Shown one piece after another: positions 45,942 through 57,082 of a stretch of DNA of 64,000 nucleotides (positions are counted from its first letter, which is position 1; every line of letters begins with the position of its first letter). The stretch spans positions 272,887 through 336,886 of the forward strand of contig NZ_MSLS01000003.1 of assembly GCF_001940785.1 (NCBI RefSeq), in the 5' to 3' direction. The stretch is from Bacillus sp. MRMR6. GTDB taxonomy: Bacteria > Bacillota > Bacilli > Bacillales > Cytobacillaceae. A model generated the notes under the pieces. It was not told the origin of the DNA. It was given only the letters and a program-made list of their open reading frames with translations, and did not search any database. The position numbers and the translations under genes are program-made.

Positions 45942-46823
45942 TTATTTTTTCTTTGGTATTTTGATTGTAAATTGATAGTATTCTTCAAATTCTTCTTCCT
46001 CGGCGTCGAGGTTAATCCCGCTGTCTGATACCATTGTTAGTGATTGTCTGATTGTATTGACGGCAATTCTCATATCCTTGCTAAAGGCCTTTCTCTTCGG
46101 CTTCGGCTTTTGATTCTTTTGCTCAAGCAATCTGACAACTCTTTCCTCGGTTTGCTTAACATTTAAATTCTTCTCAATAATTTCACCTAAAATCATTACT
46201 TGCTTTTCAGGATCTTTTAAAGGAATCAGTGATCTGGCATGACGTTCAGTGATCATTTTGTTTAACAATGATTCTTGAATCGGCTGCGGTAATTTTAACA
46301 GTCTTAGTTTATTTGCAACAGTCGATTGTCCTTTTCCGAGCCGCTGAGCAAGTGCTTCTTGTGTTAGATTATGAAGCTCAAGTAATTTACCATAAGCAAT
46401 TGCCTCTTCTATTGGTGATAGCTCTTCACGCTGCAGATTTTCTATCAAAGCAACAGATGCTGTTTCTGTATCGGTATAATTTTTAATAATTGCTGGTACT
46501 TCATACCAACCAAGCTTTTTCATTGCCCGCCATCTGCGCTCGCCGGCAATAATCTCGTAGCGATCTCCTTCATACTGCCTTAAAACAATTGGCTGAATGA
46601 TTCCGTGCGTATGAATGGTCCGTGACAATTCCTCAATTTTATCATCATTAAATACGGTACGAGGCTGAAAACGGTTTGGAACAATCCGATCAATTGGTAT
46701 CTTTTTTATTTCATCATTTTTTTCCATTTCTAACTCATTCTCGAGCTCAGCCTCAACTTCAAATTCAACCTTTTGATCTCCCTTTTCGCCGAGGCCAAAA
46801 AAGCGTGAAAACGAATTCTTCAT
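45942..46823 (-). CDS. noc: Nucleoid occlusion protein Noc
   Basis: A 293-residue ParB paralogue that binds its own palindromic sites and blocks FtsZ ring assembly over the nucleoid. N-terminal membrane-targeting helix [14 protein letters not shown], acidic linker (about 15-40), ParB/CTP domain ([19 protein letters not shown]), HTH ([27 protein letters not shown]) and C-terminal domain. ATG 46823 has AAAGGTGG upstream. B. subtilis Noc is 283 residues. Confidence 0.94.
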   Translation of the reverse strand: MKNSFSRFFGLGEKGDQKVEFEVEAELENELEMEKNDEIKKIPIDRIVPNRFQPRTVFNDDKIEELSRTIHTHGIIQPIVLRQYEGDRYEIIAGERRWRAMKKLGWYEVPAIIKNYTDTETASVALIENLQREELSPIEEAIAYGKLLELHNLTQEALAQRLGKGQSTVANKLRLLKLPQPIQESLLNKMITERHARSLIPLKDPEKQVMILGEIIEKNLNVKQTEERVVRLLEQKNQKPKPKRKAFSKDMRIAVNTIRQSLTMVSDSGINLDAEEEEFEEYYQFTIKIPKKK

Positions 46824-46928
46824 CCCCAACACCACCTTTACGAAACTCCCTAATACTAATTCGCCATCCCTATAAAAACTTCCTGCCAAACCTCATTATA
46901 AAACAAAAAAATTCATTTGTACCGCACT

Positions 46929-47645
46929 TTATTCAATTGGCATTTTACTTGGCGTACCTGGTTTACGCGGATATTTTTTTGGAGTTTGTTTTTCCTTTTT
47001 TATAACCAAGATGTTTCGTTCACTCTCTTCCAATGGCAGTGTAAAAGTATACTTCTCCTCTAACTTTCCCCCGAGGGTAGTAATCGCTTTTTCACCAGCA
47101 GCCATTTCTTCATTTGCATGTGCCGCCTTCATCGCGATAAAATAACCACCTACTTTTACCAGCGGAATACAAAGCTCACTCAATACAGACATCCTCGCAA
47201 CTGCTCGTGCGGTCACGATATCATAGGATTCACGATGTTTCAGATTAACCCCAAAGGTTTCAGCACGATCATGTACAAAATGAACCTTGTCTAATTCTAG
47301 GACATTTGCTAAATGATTTAAAAAGGAAATTCGTTTATTCAATGAGTCAACAATGGTTACTTCTAGTTGTGGAAAGACAATTTTGAGCGGAATACTTGGA
47401 AATCCAGCACCTGCTCCGACATCACATAAATGGACAGGCTTGGTTAAATCAAAATAGAACGATGCAGAGATGGAATCATAAAAGTGTTTTAAATACACAT
47501 CCGCCTTATCCGTGATTGCCGTTAAGTTCATCTTTTCATTCCACTCAACTAAGGTTTCGTAGTACTTTTCAAACTGGTTCATTTGTTTATCAGTAAGAGT
47601 AATCCCCTTTTCTGATAGCATATCTTTAAATTGTTCGATGTTCAT
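46929..47645 (-). CDS. rsmG: 16S rRNA (guanine527-N7)-methyltransferase RsmG
   Basis: A 238-residue Rossmann methyltransferase that modifies G527 of 16S rRNA; loss gives low-level streptomycin resistance. SAM motif [15 protein letters not shown] (about 74-88), [15 protein letters not shown] and [11 protein letters not shown] 47645 with GAGGAAG upstream. Follows mnmG by 120 bp (a hairpin lies between). Confidence 0.94.
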   Translation of the reverse strand: MNIEQFKDMLSEKGITLTDKQMNQFEKYYETLVEWNEKMNLTAITDKADVYLKHFYDSISASFYFDLTKPVHLCDVGAGAGFPSIPLKIVFPQLEVTIVDSLNKRISFLNHLANVLELDKVHFVHDRAETFGVNLKHRESYDIVTARAVARMSVLSELCIPLVKVGGYFIAMKAAHANEEMAAGEKAITTLGGKLEEKYTFTLPLEESERNILVIKKEKQTPKKYPRKPGTPSKMPIE

Positions 47646-47706
47646 CAGCAAAACTTCCTCACTCGTTTTGTATACTCTACTAGCAACAGAAATTTACGAA
47701 AAGCAG

Positions 47707-47726
47707 ACCTCGCTCAAGAGCGAGGT
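47707..47726 (-). terminator. Hairpin between mnmG and rsmG
   Basis: ACCTCGCTC and GAGCGAGGT form a strong stem with a minimal loop; the minus-strand tail CTGCTTTTC is only weakly T-rich, so it may attenuate rather than terminate. Confidence 0.5.
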
Positions 47727-47764
47727 ATTAGAATGTGATTTTTTATACTCAAACTGTTTTTTTC

Positions 47765-49651
47765 TTAATTAGATACTTTTGCGATGCGGCCTTGTTCTAA
47801 ATAAATTAGAAGAATTGAAATATCAGCAGGGTTTACACCTGAGATCCGCGATGCCTGTGCAAGGGACAATGGTTTAACTAGCTTAAGCTTTTGTTTTGCT
47901 TCTGTAGCTAGTCCATTAATTGCATCATAATCGATATTTTCAGGTATTTTTTTATTCTCCATTTTCTTTAAACGTTCAACCTGCTGGAGTGACTTTTCAA
48001 TATAGCCTTCATACTTTATTTGAATTTCCACCTGTTCTTTTGTATCTTGATCTAATTCGACATCACTCGTAGTTAGACGCTCTAACAGTTGATAGTTCAT
48101 TTCTGGCCTCTTTAGTAAATCTGAAGCCCGAATACCATCCTTTAATTCACTGCCGCCGATACTCCTGATCAGTTCTTGAACTTCTTTTGTTGGCTTTAGG
48201 ATAATCGTTGCTAATCGGTTTTTTTCCACTTCAACCGCTTCTTTTTTTAATAGAAATCTTTGATAACGCTCATCACGTATTAGCCCAATCTGGTGGCCAA
48301 TTTCCGTCAACCTTAGATCAGCATTATCATGACGGAGTAATAGCCGGTACTCTGCTCTTGAAGTTAATAAGCGATAAGGTTCATTTGTCCCCTTGGTAAT
48401 TAAGTCATCAATTAACACACCAATATAAGCATCCGAGCGACTTAACACCAGTTGATCTTTGCCCAGTGCATTCAAACCAGCATTGATACCAGCCATTAAG
48501 CCTTGGCCTGCTGCTTCTTCATAGCCGGAGGTGCCATTTATTTGACCTGCCGTATATAAATTTTTAACTACCTTGGTTTCAAGAGTAGGCCAAAGCTGCG
48601 TGGGAACAATTGCATCATACTCGATAGCATATCCAGAACGCATCATTTGGACATTCTCAAGGCCAGGAATCGTTTTAAGCATTTGCTGTTGTACATCCTC
48701 CGGAAGACTAGTTGATAAACCTTGGACATATACTTCCTGTGTGTGCCTACCCTCAGGCTCAAGGAAGATTTGGTGTCTTGGTTTATCGTTAAAACGGACT
48801 ACTTTGTCTTCAATAGAAGGACAGTACCGTGGGCCTGTACCTTTGATCATCCCAGAATACATTGGTGAACGATGAAGATTTTGGTCAATTAATAAATGGG
48901 TCTGTTCAGAAGTGTATGTTAACCAGCATGGAAGCTGATCCGTTATATACTTAGTTGTTTCATATGAAAAAGCTCTTGGAACATCATCACCAGGCTGAAT
49001 TTCAGTTTTACTGTAATCAATCGTATGACTGTTAACTCGTGGAGGAGTTCCTGTTTTAAAACGGACTAATTCAAATCCTAGCTCTTCTAGATGTTCGGAT
49101 AATTTAATCGATGGCTGCTGGTTATTAGGTCCACTTGAATATTTGAGTTCACCTAAAATAATTTCCCCGCGTAAAAAGGTACCGGTTGTAATCACAACCG
49201 TCTTGGCACGATACATTGCACCTGTTTGCGTGATGACACCGACACAAACGCCGTTTTCAACCATTAATTTTTCGACCATTCCTTGAAGTAACGTCAAGTT
49301 TGGTGTATTTTCAATGGTCTTTTTCATTTCATGTTGATAGGCAAACTTATCTGCCTGCGCTCTTAGGGCACGCACTGCAGGGCCCTTCCCTGTATTTAGC
49401 ATCCTCATCTGAATATGTGTTTTATCGATATTTTTTCCCATTTCCCCACCAAGTGCATCAATTTCGCGTACTACGATTCCCTTGGCTGGTCCGCCAACAG
49501 ATGGATTACACGGCATAAATGCGACCATATCGAGGTTAATGGTGATCATTAACGTCTTGGCGCCCATGCGGGCCGCCGCGAGGCCAGCCTCACTGCCCGC
49601 ATGACCTGCCCCAATGACAATAACGTCAAAATTACCTGCTTCGTAAGTCAT
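47765..49651 (-). CDS. mnmG: tRNA uridine-5-carboxymethylaminomethyl modification enzyme MnmG (GidA)
   Basis: A 628-residue FAD protein that, with MnmE, installs the (carboxymethyl)aminomethyl group at wobble U34. FAD motif [17 protein letters not shown] (about 14-30), [25 protein letters not shown] and the C-terminal helical domain ending [21 protein letters not shown] 49651 with AAGGAGG upstream; the longer frame from 49693 reads through the gap to mnmE. Length fits. Confidence 0.95.
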   Translation of the reverse strand: MTYEAGNFDVIVIGAGHAGSEAGLAAARMGAKTLMITINLDMVAFMPCNPSVGGPAKGIVVREIDALGGEMGKNIDKTHIQMRMLNTGKGPAVRALRAQADKFAYQHEMKKTIENTPNLTLLQGMVEKLMVENGVCVGVITQTGAMYRAKTVVITTGTFLRGEIILGELKYSSGPNNQQPSIKLSEHLEELGFELVRFKTGTPPRVNSHTIDYSKTEIQPGDDVPRAFSYETTKYITDQLPCWLTYTSEQTHLLIDQNLHRSPMYSGMIKGTGPRYCPSIEDKVVRFNDKPRHQIFLEPEGRHTQEVYVQGLSTSLPEDVQQQMLKTIPGLENVQMMRSGYAIEYDAIVPTQLWPTLETKVVKNLYTAGQINGTSGYEEAAGQGLMAGINAGLNALGKDQLVLSRSDAYIGVLIDDLITKGTNEPYRLLTSRAEYRLLLRHDNADLRLTEIGHQIGLIRDERYQRFLLKKEAVEVEKNRLATIILKPTKEVQELIRSIGGSELKDGIRASDLLKRPEMNYQLLERLTTSDVELDQDTKEQVEIQIKYEGYIEKSLQQVERLKKMENKKIPENIDYDAINGLATEAKQKLKLVKPLSLAQASRISGVNPADISILLIYLEQGRIAKVSN

Positions 49652-49743
49652 TATGTTCCTCCTTCTACAACCATTACTTCCTGTATCTAACATAACCTTG
49701 AGTCCTTTTATTTTGCTCTATTGGATATCATAGTTTACATCGA

Positions 49744-51129
49744 TTATTTTCCTAAACAGAACTGTGAAAATAACTGGTCGATTAGGCTTTCATGGACACT
49801 TTCTCCAATGACCTCACCGAGTAATTCCCAAGATCTTGTTAAATCAATTTGAACGATATCTATTGGCGTTCCCATTTCTACTCCCTCGATTGCTTCTTCA
49901 ATTGTCCTTAAGCTTTGACTGATTAAAGCAATGTGACGACTATTCGATACATATGTCATATCACCTGTTTCAATCGACCCTGCAAAAAATAATGAAGCGA
50001 TGGCTTCTTCTAACTCGTCTACACCTCGATCTTCTAATAAGGAGGTTGTCACTAACTTATGATCTGAGGCAAGCTGTTTCACTTTCTCCATATCAATTTG
50101 CTTCGTGAGGTCTGTTTTATTAACAATGACAATGACATCCATTCCCTTCACAACTTCGAACAGATTTTCATCTTCCTTTGTAAATTGATCAGCATAATTT
50201 AATACTAAAAGAATCAAATCGGCTTCTTTGAGAACTTGACGCGACTTTTCGACACCAATCCGCTCTACAATATCTTCCGTTTCACGGATACCAGCAGTAT
50301 CAAGTAACCTTAATGGAACGCCCCGTACATTAACATACTCTTCAATCACATCGCGGGTTGTCCCTGGAATATCAGTAACAATTGCTTTATTCTCTTGAAC
50401 AAGACTGTTTAATAGTGAAGATTTCCCTACATTAGGACGCCCGACAATCACCGTAGATATACCTTCTCGCAAAATTTTCCCCTGCTGAGAGGTCTGCAAC
50501 AGTTTCGTTAGTTCATCCCGGACATACACTGCTTTTTCCATCAGCATTTTATGGGTCATTTCTTCCACATCATCATATTCAGGATAATCAATATTCACTT
50601 CAACATGGGCTAGAATCTCTAATATCTCTTGGCGTAAGCCGCGAATTAATCTAGATAAGCGCCCTTCCATTTGTCCTAATGCCACATTCATCGCGCGGTC
50701 CGTTTTTGCCCGTATTAAATCCATTACCGCTTCTGCTTGGGATAGGTCTATTCTCCCATTCAAAAAAGCACGTTTTGTAAATTCTCCTGGCTCTGCAAGT
50801 CTCGCACCAAACGCTAATACATGCTGCAATACTCTATTAACGGATACAATGCCTCCGTGACAATTGATTTCCACTACATCCTCTTTTGTAAAGGTTTTTG
50901 GACCTTTCATTACAGAAACCATTACTTCCTCTATTACTTCTTCCTTTTTAGGATCCATTAAGTGTCCATAATGAATGGTATGGGAAGCCATTTCCGTCAA
51001 CCTTTTACCACTTATACTCCGAAATATGCGGTCTGCGATGTTAATTGCATCATCGCCGCTTAAACGGACAATCGCAATCGCTCCTTCACCCATAGGAGTC
51101 GAGATGGCTGCTATTGTATCAAATTCCAT
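49744..51129 (-). CDS. mnmE: tRNA modification GTPase MnmE (TrmE)
   Basis: A 461-residue GTPase partner of MnmG. N-terminal formyl-THF binding domain ([22 protein letters not shown]), central helical domain, G domain with [12 protein letters not shown] (about 227-238), [13 protein letters not shown] and NKTDL, and the C-terminal CLGK motif, whose Cys is important for tRNA modification. ATG 51129 gives the family N-terminus. DnaA boxes lie upstream of it. Confidence 0.95.
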   Translation of the reverse strand: MEFDTIAAISTPMGEGAIAIVRLSGDDAINIADRIFRSISGKRLTEMASHTIHYGHLMDPKKEEVIEEVMVSVMKGPKTFTKEDVVEINCHGGIVSVNRVLQHVLAFGARLAEPGEFTKRAFLNGRIDLSQAEAVMDLIRAKTDRAMNVALGQMEGRLSRLIRGLRQEILEILAHVEVNIDYPEYDDVEEMTHKMLMEKAVYVRDELTKLLQTSQQGKILREGISTVIVGRPNVGKSSLLNSLVQENKAIVTDIPGTTRDVIEEYVNVRGVPLRLLDTAGIRETEDIVERIGVEKSRQVLKEADLILLVLNYADQFTKEDENLFEVVKGMDVIVIVNKTDLTKQIDMEKVKQLASDHKLVTTSLLEDRGVDELEEAIASLFFAGSIETGDMTYVSNSRHIALISQSLRTIEEAIEGVEMGTPIDIVQIDLTRSWELLGEVIGESVHESLIDQLFSQFCLGK

Positions 51130-51238
51130 TTCCTTCACCACTCTTTTATTAAAGATAATCTATATAAAATCCGAAATTTTACTCCAAAAAATTAGAATAC
51201 AATGTTTTTATTTGAAAAACCATCTTTTTGAATCCGAT

Positions 51239-51294
51239 TTATCCACAACATTAAAATCTACAAGTATTATTTTAACTTATCCACATGTGAATAA
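51239..51294. promoter_or_regulatory. DnaA-box cluster between jag and mnmE
   Basis: TTATCCACA at 51239-51247 and 51277-51285, followed by TGTGAATAA at 51286-51294 in inverted order (TTATCCACATGTGAATAA). B. subtilis has an origin-proximal DnaA-box cluster at the equivalent trmE-jag gap. The rest of 51130-51395 shows no gene. Confidence 0.7.
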
Positions 51295-51395
51295 CAATAA
51301 AACACCGGAACTGAAATAATTACTGCCTTAAGCCTATAAAACCTAATAATGTGACAAAAAAAGACACCCTACAAATAGCAGAATGTCTTTAGTAA

Positions 51396-52016
51396 CTATT
51401 TAATTGGAGAAATCACAATATAACGATGTGGGTCTGAACCATCAGAATATGTTTTCACGCGCTTATTCTCAGATAAAGCGGTATGAATTACTTTACGCTC
51501 ATACGAAGGCATTGGTTCTAATGCAACATCTTTTCCAGTCCTAACTGCTTTTTGAGCAAGCCGATGTGCTAATTGCATTAAAGTTTCATTTCTTCTATTT
51601 CGGTAATCCTCTGCATCTAGAATCACGTTTAGATATTGATCAGAGAAACGGTTAATGACTAACTGTGTCAGATATTGAAGAGAATTTAAGGTCTGCCCTC
51701 TTTTTCCAATTAGAAGCGCAATTTTTTCACCTGTAAGAACAAAGTAAACTTGTTTCCCCTCACGTTTAACTTCGATTTCTACTGGCGCCCCCATCTGTTC
51801 ACTTACATGGATGAGGAACTTTTGTGCTTCTTCAATCGGATCAATGATTACGGAAACCTTGACTACAGCTGGCCGAGAACCAAAAATACCAAAAAAACCT
51901 TTTTTACCTTCATCGATAATATCTACATCTGTGCGGTCTTTTGTTGTCTGTAATTGAGCTAAAGCTGCTTCTACTGCTTCTTCGACAGTTTGTCCTGTAG
52001 CAGTTACTTGTTTCAC
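51396..52016 (-). CDS. jag: RNA-binding protein Jag (KhpB)
   Basis: A 206-residue protein: N-terminal Jag_N domain (about 1-50, [16 protein letters not shown]... KKGFFGIFG), KH domain (about 85-150, [22 protein letters not shown]) and R3H domain (about 155-206, [18 protein letters not shown] ... [14 protein letters not shown]). It binds RNA together with KhpA and affects division and wall synthesis. GTG start 52016 overlaps the spoIIIJ stop (GTGA). Confidence 0.93.
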   Translation of the reverse strand: MKQVTATGQTVEEAVEAALAQLQTTKDRTDVDIIDEGKKGFFGIFGSRPAVVKVSVIIDPIEEAQKFLIHVSEQMGAPVEIEVKREGKQVYFVLTGEKIALLIGKRGQTLNSLQYLTQLVINRFSDQYLNVILDAEDYRNRRNETLMQLAHRLAQKAVRTGKDVALEPMPSYERKVIHTALSENKRVKTYSDGSDPHRYIVISPIK

Positions 52017-52789
52017 TTTTTTGCTCCCCCCGCGTTACCGGTCGCTGAAGCCTTCTTCAGATCCGGCCCCTTAATAAAATAAGTTTGAACGATCATAAAT
52101 AGGTTTCCTACTACCCAATACAATGAAAGAGCAGCTGGGAAGTTAAACGCAAAAACGACAATCATAATCGGCATCATCCAAAGCATCATAGCCATTTGTG
52201 GATTATGCTCTTGTCCTGCCATCATCATTTTTTGCTGAATAAAGGTTGTGATACCCGCGATAATCGGCAAAAGATAAAGTGGATCCTTATCTCCTAAGTC
52301 AAACCATAGAAAACTATGCTCAGCAATTTCTCTTGTTCTTGAGATTGCATGGTAAAAACCAATTAAGATTGGCATTTGTACGATTAACGGGAAACAGCCG
52401 GCCATAGGATTCACTCCATGTTTTTGGAAAAGTGCCATTGTTTCCTGTTGCAATTTTTGCTGTGTTTTTTGATCTTTTGAACTGTATTTTTCACGAAGTG
52501 CCTTCATATCAGGCTGCAATGCCTGCATTGCCTTTGAACTCTTAGTCTGCTTTATCATGAGTGGTAAGATCGCTAGACGAATGATAATTGTAACGGCGAT
52601 AATTGATAAACCAAAACTTCCAAATAGCAATTCAGCAACTTTTACAATCAGCCAAGATAAGGGGTAAACAATATATTCGTTCCAAAAGCCTGTACTTTCT
52701 GCATCAATTGGTTTATTAATTTCAGTACAACCCGTGAGAAATAGGAATACTGAAACGATACCAAGCAAAAGTAATATTCGTTTTTTCAA
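52013..52789 (-). CDS. spoIIIJ: YidC-family membrane insertase SpoIIIJ
   Basis: A 258-residue lipoprotein insertase of the Oxa1/YidC/Alb3 family. Lipobox LTGC with Cys21, five transmembrane segments, the cytoplasmic helical hairpin ([32 protein letters not shown], about 84-115) and the family signature [20 protein letters not shown]. Needed for insertion of membrane proteins and for sigma-G activation in sporulating B. subtilis. TTG start with AAGGAGG upstream. Overlaps jag. Confidence 0.94.
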   Translation of the reverse strand: MKKRILLLLGIVSVFLFLTGCTEINKPIDAESTGFWNEYIVYPLSWLIVKVAELLFGSFGLSIIAVTIIIRLAILPLMIKQTKSSKAMQALQPDMKALREKYSSKDQKTQQKLQQETMALFQKHGVNPMAGCFPLIVQMPILIGFYHAISRTREIAEHSFLWFDLGDKDPLYLLPIIAGITTFIQQKMMMAGQEHNPQMAMMLWMMPIMIVVFAFNFPAALSLYWVVGNLFMIVQTYFIKGPDLKKASATGNAGGAKK

Positions 52790-52953
52790 CCGAAATTTCC
52801 TCCTTGAAAATGTTAAATATAATTAAAGTGTAATGAACCTTTATGTATAGACAAACTACATCGGAGTCATTCCATAGGTATTTTAACATCTTTATAAATA
52901 CTTTGTCTCCAAAACACAGGAAATTTATCACTGGTTTCTAATATTTCACGGAT

Positions 52954-53298
52954 TCATTTCTTTTTAAGGACTTTCCCGACCTTAAGAACATGGATTAAGC
53001 TCTTCTTCAATTCAAAGAAGTCCATTTCAGCCAAAGGTTTGCGGGCAATAATGACATAATCAAGTCCAGGTGTAAGTTGGTCCGATAACTCAAAAACAGC
53101 TTGTCTTATGTATCTCTTGATTTGATTCCTCATGACAGCATTCCCTATTTTCTTACTTACAGAAAGCCCAATTCGAAAATCCTCTTGATTCTCTTTTGTG
53201 AGAACATAGACAACAAATTGACGATTTGCAAATGAGCGCCCTTTTTGAAAGGCTTCTTGAAATTCTTTGTTTTTCTTAATACGTAATTCTTTTTTCAT
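52954..53298 (-). CDS. rnpA: Ribonuclease P protein component
   Basis: A 114-residue RNase P protein: [21 protein letters not shown] and the RNR motif [21 protein letters not shown], then [14 protein letters not shown]. It helps the P RNA cleave tRNA leaders. Lies between rpmH and spoIIIJ, the standard arrangement. Confidence 0.95.
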   Translation of the reverse strand: MKKELRIKKNKEFQEAFQKGRSFANRQFVVYVLTKENQEDFRIGLSVSKKIGNAVMRNQIKRYIRQAVFELSDQLTPGLDYVIIARKPLAEMDFFELKKSLIHVLKVGKVLKKK

Positions 53299-53349
53299 AA
53301 AAAAACACCTTCATTCTAGTTGGGACTTCCTTTTTTATGAGAAAAAAGA

Positions 53350-53367
53350 CCACTGACGTTTCAGTGG
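53350..53367 (-). terminator. Terminator after rpmH (attenuates rnpA)
   Basis: CCACTGA and TCAGTGG form a 7-bp stem with a 4-nt loop, then TTTTTT on the minus strand, between rpmH and rnpA. Confidence 0.75.
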
Positions 53368-53368
53368 C

Positions 53369-53503
53369 CTAAGCTGATAATACTTTTCTTCCTTTTTGAC
53401 GACGGCGAGCTAGAACATTACGTCCGTTTGCTGTGCTCATACGACTACGGAAACCGTGAACTTTACTATGTTTACGTTTATTTGGTTGATACGTTCTTTT
53501 CAT
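53369..53503 (-). CDS. rpmH: 50S ribosomal protein L34
   Basis: A 44-residue L34: [40 protein letters not shown] and VLSA, stop TAG at 53369-53371. The sequence is essentially invariant across Bacillaceae. GGAGGTG lies upstream. First gene of rpmH-rnpA-spoIIIJ-jag, divergent from dnaA. Confidence 0.97.
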   Translation of the reverse strand: MKRTYQPNKRKHSKVHGFRSRMSTANGRNVLARRRQKGRKVLSA

Positions 53504-53744
53504 TATATGACACCTCCCTGAGGAATAGCTATCAGAATTGTTTTCAGACAGTCCTACTTATTATAAGGACGTACCCATATAATTGTCAACCACTCTTCAA
53601 ATTATTGTCTGCAATTTCTTCCTTTTTGTCCCGATCAGTTTTAAAAATCTGGATTAACCTACCGGAGTAAAAATGAAATTTACGGCTGCTTTTCTTTTTT
53701 CTTTTAATATGTACAGTGAACCAGTTTTACTATTTCATTTTGGT

Positions 53745-54062
53745 TGTGGATAATTTTTTCGACATTTTTTTCTTTGTCCCACATGATATTGACAGTTTTT
53801 GCACAGGAACCACTACCTGTGGACAAGTTTAGCTCACAGACCGTTATCATTGTGGATAAAGTATGAAAAGGCATTGCACCTATTGATTTTATTTGATATT
53901 ATATTTGTGTTTTCACTCTTAATAACTTTGTCTCAATTATTTCTTATCCACAGATTGTGGATAACCTGTGGACAAGTTATTCTGTCATACTGCAGAAACT
54001 TGTCCACAGGCGGTGGATATTGTCGAAACTCCACATTACTTCCTATTTATATGTTTTCCACA
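53745..54062. promoter_or_regulatory. oriC, DnaA-box region upstream of dnaA
   Basis: The gap rpmH-dnaA (53504-54269) holds DnaA boxes TGTGGATAA at 53745, 53851 and 53956, TTATCCACA at 53944, and variants TGTGGACAA at 53818 and 53967, TTGTCCACA at 54000 and TTTTCCACA at 54054. Several adjacent boxes face each other at 53944-53975. This is the upstream half of the bipartite Bacillus oriC and also the autoregulated dnaA promoter region. The 141-codon ORF crossing it is spurious. Confidence 0.92.
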
Positions 54063-54269
54063 ACCATTGTTTCGTATATTTATAAATTAGTAGGTTATAC
54101 AGCGTGTACAACTATTATATACGCAGCTAAATGGTTATTGATATTACAAGGATACTTACTCATATTTTGTGAAAAAATATATTTATTTATGGAGTTAGAC
54201 AGAACAAATCCTGCAAAGTGCTAAAGGCAACAAGAGAAATAAATTATCGATGATAAGGAGGGACAACCG

Positions 54270-55616
54270 TTGGAGAATATTGCGGATCTTTGGAATGCTG
54301 CTCTAGCCGATATCGAGAAAAAGATAAGTAAGCCTAGCTTTGACACATGGCTAAAGTCAACAAAAGCTCATTCCCTTCAAGGCAATTTACTTATAATTAC
54401 TGCTCCTAATGAATTTGCGCGAGATTGGCTGGAAGAGCGCTATTCCAAGTTAATTTCTGGTATTCTCTATGAAATTACCGGAGAAGAGCTTTCTGTAAAA
54501 TTTATTATTCCGCAAAATCAGAAAGACGAAGATCAGGATATGCCGACGCCTCCAAAAAAGGCAAAGAGAGATGCGGATCAGCATGATTTTCCACAAAATA
54601 TTTTAAATCCGAAGTATACCTTTGACACATTTGTTATTGGTTCCGGAAACCGCTTCGCTCATGCTGCTTCACTAGCGGTAGCAGAGGCACCAGCAAAGGC
54701 CTATAATCCGTTATTTATTTACGGGGGTGTAGGTTTAGGGAAGACACACTTGATGCATGCAATTGGCCATTATGTTATAGATCATAACCCTGCAGCAAAA
54801 GTAGTTTATTTATCATCTGAAAAGTTCACTAATGAGTTCATTAATTCTATCCGCGATAACAAAGCAATTGAATTCCGCAATAAATACCGCAATGTTGATG
54901 TTTTACTAATTGATGATATTCAGTTCCTGGCTGGAAAAGAATCAACTCAAGAGGAATTCTTCCACACTTTTAATACTCTTCATGAGGAAAGTAAGCAAAT
55001 TGTCATTTCCAGTGACCGGCCGCCGAGGGAAATACCAACACTCGAGGACCGTTTACGCTCACGTTTCGAGTGGGGATTAATAACCGATATTACTCCGCCA
55101 GATTTAGAAACAAGAATTGCGATTTTGAGGAAAAAAGCAAAGGCAGAAGGATTGGATATTCCAAACGAAGTGATGCTCTATATTGCCAATCAAATTGATA
55201 CAAATATCCGGGAGCTCGAAGGTGCATTAATCCGAGTTGTTGCATACTCTTCCTTAATAAATAAAGATATCAACGCTGACTTAGCCTCGGAAGCATTAAG
55301 AGATATCATTCCAAGTTCAAAACCTAAAGTCATTACTATTCTTGATATTCAACGAATAGTTGGGGAACATTTCAGCGTGAAACTGGAAGATTTTAAAGCG
55401 AAGAAACGTACAAAATCAGTTGCTTTCCCTAGACAAATTGCGATGTATTTATCTCGTGAGCTGACAGATTATTCGCTTCCTAAAATCGGTGAAGAGTTTG
55501 GCGGCCGAGATCATACGACTGTCATTCATGCTCATGAAAAAATTTCTAAGCTTCTTCAATCAGATTTACAATTACAAAAGCAAATGAAAGAGTTAAATGA
55601 GATGTTAAAACTTTAA
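54270..55616 (+). CDS. dnaA: Chromosomal replication initiator DnaA
   Basis: A 448-residue AAA+ initiator. Domain I (about 1-85) interacts with regulators such as SirA; linker domain II (about 86-110) is Pro/Lys rich; domain III has Walker [11 protein letters not shown] (about 152-161), [13 protein letters not shown] (Walker B) and SSDRPPREI; domain IV (about 350-448) has the HTH with [12 protein letters not shown] contacting DnaA boxes. TTG start 54270 with AAGGAGG upstream. Flanked by DnaA-box clusters on both sides. Confidence 0.97.
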   Translation: MENIADLWNAALADIEKKISKPSFDTWLKSTKAHSLQGNLLIITAPNEFARDWLEERYSKLISGILYEITGEELSVKFIIPQNQKDEDQDMPTPPKKAKRDADQHDFPQNILNPKYTFDTFVIGSGNRFAHAASLAVAEAPAKAYNPLFIYGGVGLGKTHLMHAIGHYVIDHNPAAKVVYLSSEKFTNEFINSIRDNKAIEFRNKYRNVDVLLIDDIQFLAGKESTQEEFFHTFNTLHEESKQIVISSDRPPREIPTLEDRLRSRFEWGLITDITPPDLETRIAILRKKAKAEGLDIPNEVMLYIANQIDTNIRELEGALIRVVAYSSLINKDINADLASEALRDIIPSSKPKVITILDIQRIVGEHFSVKLEDFKAKKRTKSVAFPRQIAMYLSRELTDYSLPKIGEEFGGRDHTTVIHAHEKISKLLQSDLQLQKQMKELNEMLKL

Positions 55617-55646
55617 TCAATCTGTGAATAACTTTCACCTATTTAT

Positions 55647-55678
55647 ACACAGTCTATCCACATGTGGATAGACTGTGT
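55647..55678 (+). terminator. Perfect 32-bp palindrome after dnaA carrying two DnaA boxes
   Basis: From ACACAGTCTATCCACA (55647-55662) through its exact reverse complement (55663-55678), followed by TTTCC. The stem contains CTATCCACA and TGTGGATAG, two inverted near-perfect DnaA boxes. It can act as the dnaA transcription terminator and, as DNA, as part of the downstream DnaA-box cluster. Confidence 0.75.
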
Positions 55679-55697
55679 TTCCTTTGTTAAAATGTAG

Positions 55698-55775
55698 TTA
55701 TCCACATAATCACAGGGCCTACTAGTACTTCTACTCTTTTTCTTTTAAAAAATATATTAATATATGCTGTTAAAA
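55698..55775 (+). promoter_or_regulatory. oriC unwinding region (DnaA box, DnaA-trios, AT-rich DUE)
   Basis: DnaA box TTATCCACA (55698-55706) is followed by GC-rich CACAGGGCC (55711-55719), then CTACTAGTACTTCTACTCT (55719-55737), which fits the DnaA-trio pattern of the B. subtilis basal unwinding system, then an AT-rich stretch (55738-55775, TTAAAAAATATATTAATATA). This is where the helix is expected to open. The downstream dnaN promoter may overlap. Confidence 0.75.
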
Positions 55776-55824
55776 ATCAATTATTCCAAAGGATAAAAAT
55801 ATCCTGAAAATGGAGGATTATCTT

Positions 55825-56961
55825 ATGAAATTTATTATTCAACGAGACCGCCTCGTTCAAAGCGTCCAAGATGTTATGAAGGCTGTCACTTCAAGAACAA
55901 CGATTCCAATTTTAACAGGAATTAAAATCACAGCAGCTCATGATGGTGTTACTTTAACGGGAAGTGATTCTGATATTTCAATTGAATCATTTATCCCAAA
56001 AGAGGAAGCTGGAGACGAAATAGTTGAGATTAAACAACCGGGCTCAATTGTTCTTCAAGCAAAATTCTTTAGTGAAATTGTAAAGAAGCTGCCAACTGAT
56101 TCAGTAGAAATCGAGGTGTTGGGTTCATTGCAAACTGTTATTCGCTCTGGAAAATCAGAGTTTAATTTGAATGGCCTTGATGCAGAAGAATACCCTCACC
56201 TTCCACAAGTTGAAGAAAATAATAAATTTCAAATTGCTACAGATCTTTTAAAAACAATGATTCGTCAAACCTTTTTTGCCGTCTCGACCTCAGAAACGCG
56301 CCCCATCTTGACAGGTGTAAACTGGAAGATAGAAAATAGCGAATTAACCTGTATTGCAACAGATAGTCATCGTCTTGCCCTAAGAAAGGCAAAAATAGAG
56401 ATTGAAAATAATGACAGCTATAATGTCGTTATTCCAGGAAAAAGTCTTAATGAGCTTAGTAAAATTATTGATGATACAAATGAGTTAATTGATATTGTGA
56501 TTACAGAAAATCAAATTTTATTTAAAGCAAAGCATTTATTGTTTTTCTCCAGATTATTAGAAGGCAATTATCCAGATACATCTAGATTAATTCCAAATGA
56601 GAGCAAAACAGATGTTACAGTAAATACAAAGGAATTCCTTCACGCTATTGATCGTGCATCGCTGCTTGCCCGTGAAGGCAGGAACAATGTTGTTAAGTTC
56701 TCAACAATTGAAGGCGGCATAATTGAAATTTCATCAAATACACCTGAGGTTGGTAAGGTTGTTGAGGAAATTCAAAGTCAATCAATTGATGGTGAAGATT
56801 TAAAGATTTCTTTTAGTGCAAAATATATGATGGATGCATTAAAAGCATTAGAAGGTACGGACGTTAAGGTCAGCTTCACTGGTGCAATGCGGCCATTCTT
56901 AATTCGTCCACTTCACGATGAAACAACATTACAGTTGATTTTGCCTGTACGAACGTATTAG
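55825..56961 (+). CDS. dnaN: DNA polymerase III beta subunit (sliding clamp)
   Basis: A 378-residue clamp (three-domain dimer) that tethers the replicative polymerases: MKFIIQRDRLVQSVQDVMKAV, TIPILTGI and the C-terminal LILPVRTY. ATG 55825 with GGAGGA upstream and exactly the length of the B. subtilis protein; the track of upstream codons is not conserved. Terminator follows at 56968. Confidence 0.97.
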   Translation: MKFIIQRDRLVQSVQDVMKAVTSRTTIPILTGIKITAAHDGVTLTGSDSDISIESFIPKEEAGDEIVEIKQPGSIVLQAKFFSEIVKKLPTDSVEIEVLGSLQTVIRSGKSEFNLNGLDAEEYPHLPQVEENNKFQIATDLLKTMIRQTFFAVSTSETRPILTGVNWKIENSELTCIATDSHRLALRKAKIEIENNDSYNVVIPGKSLNELSKIIDDTNELIDIVITENQILFKAKHLLFFSRLLEGNYPDTSRLIPNESKTDVTVNTKEFLHAIDRASLLAREGRNNVVKFSTIEGGIIEISSNTPEVGKVVEEIQSQSIDGEDLKISFSAKYMMDALKALEGTDVKVSFTGAMRPFLIRPLHDETTLQLILPVRTY

Positions 56962-56967
56962 AAGCTT

Positions 56968-57005
56968 AAGAAAGTCTCCTTAAATGGGTGACTTTCTTTT
57001 TATTT
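56968..57005 (+). terminator. Terminator after dnaN
   Basis: AAGAAAGT and ACTTTCTT form an 8-bp stem with a 15-nt loop, followed by TTTATTTTTT. Confidence 0.72.
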
Positions 57006-57082
57006 TTTACTTTCCTTTGTATCTGGCAAAGTTTTTTAGTAAAATAAAGTATTGAGACCATTTTAGAAATGAGTGATGAACA

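Noticed and set aside
45782..45988. 68-codon minus-strand ORF after noc
   Set aside because: Overlaps the end of noc and its terminator palindrome, and has no ribosome site.
48957..48972. TGTTTCATATGAAAAA as a parS variant
   Set aside because: Too many mismatches, and it is inside mnmG coding sequence.
53799..54224. 141-codon plus-strand ORF in the oriC gap
   Set aside because: It runs across eight DnaA boxes and the AT-rich region, has no ribosome site, and its composition is low-complexity. The boxes explain the sequence.
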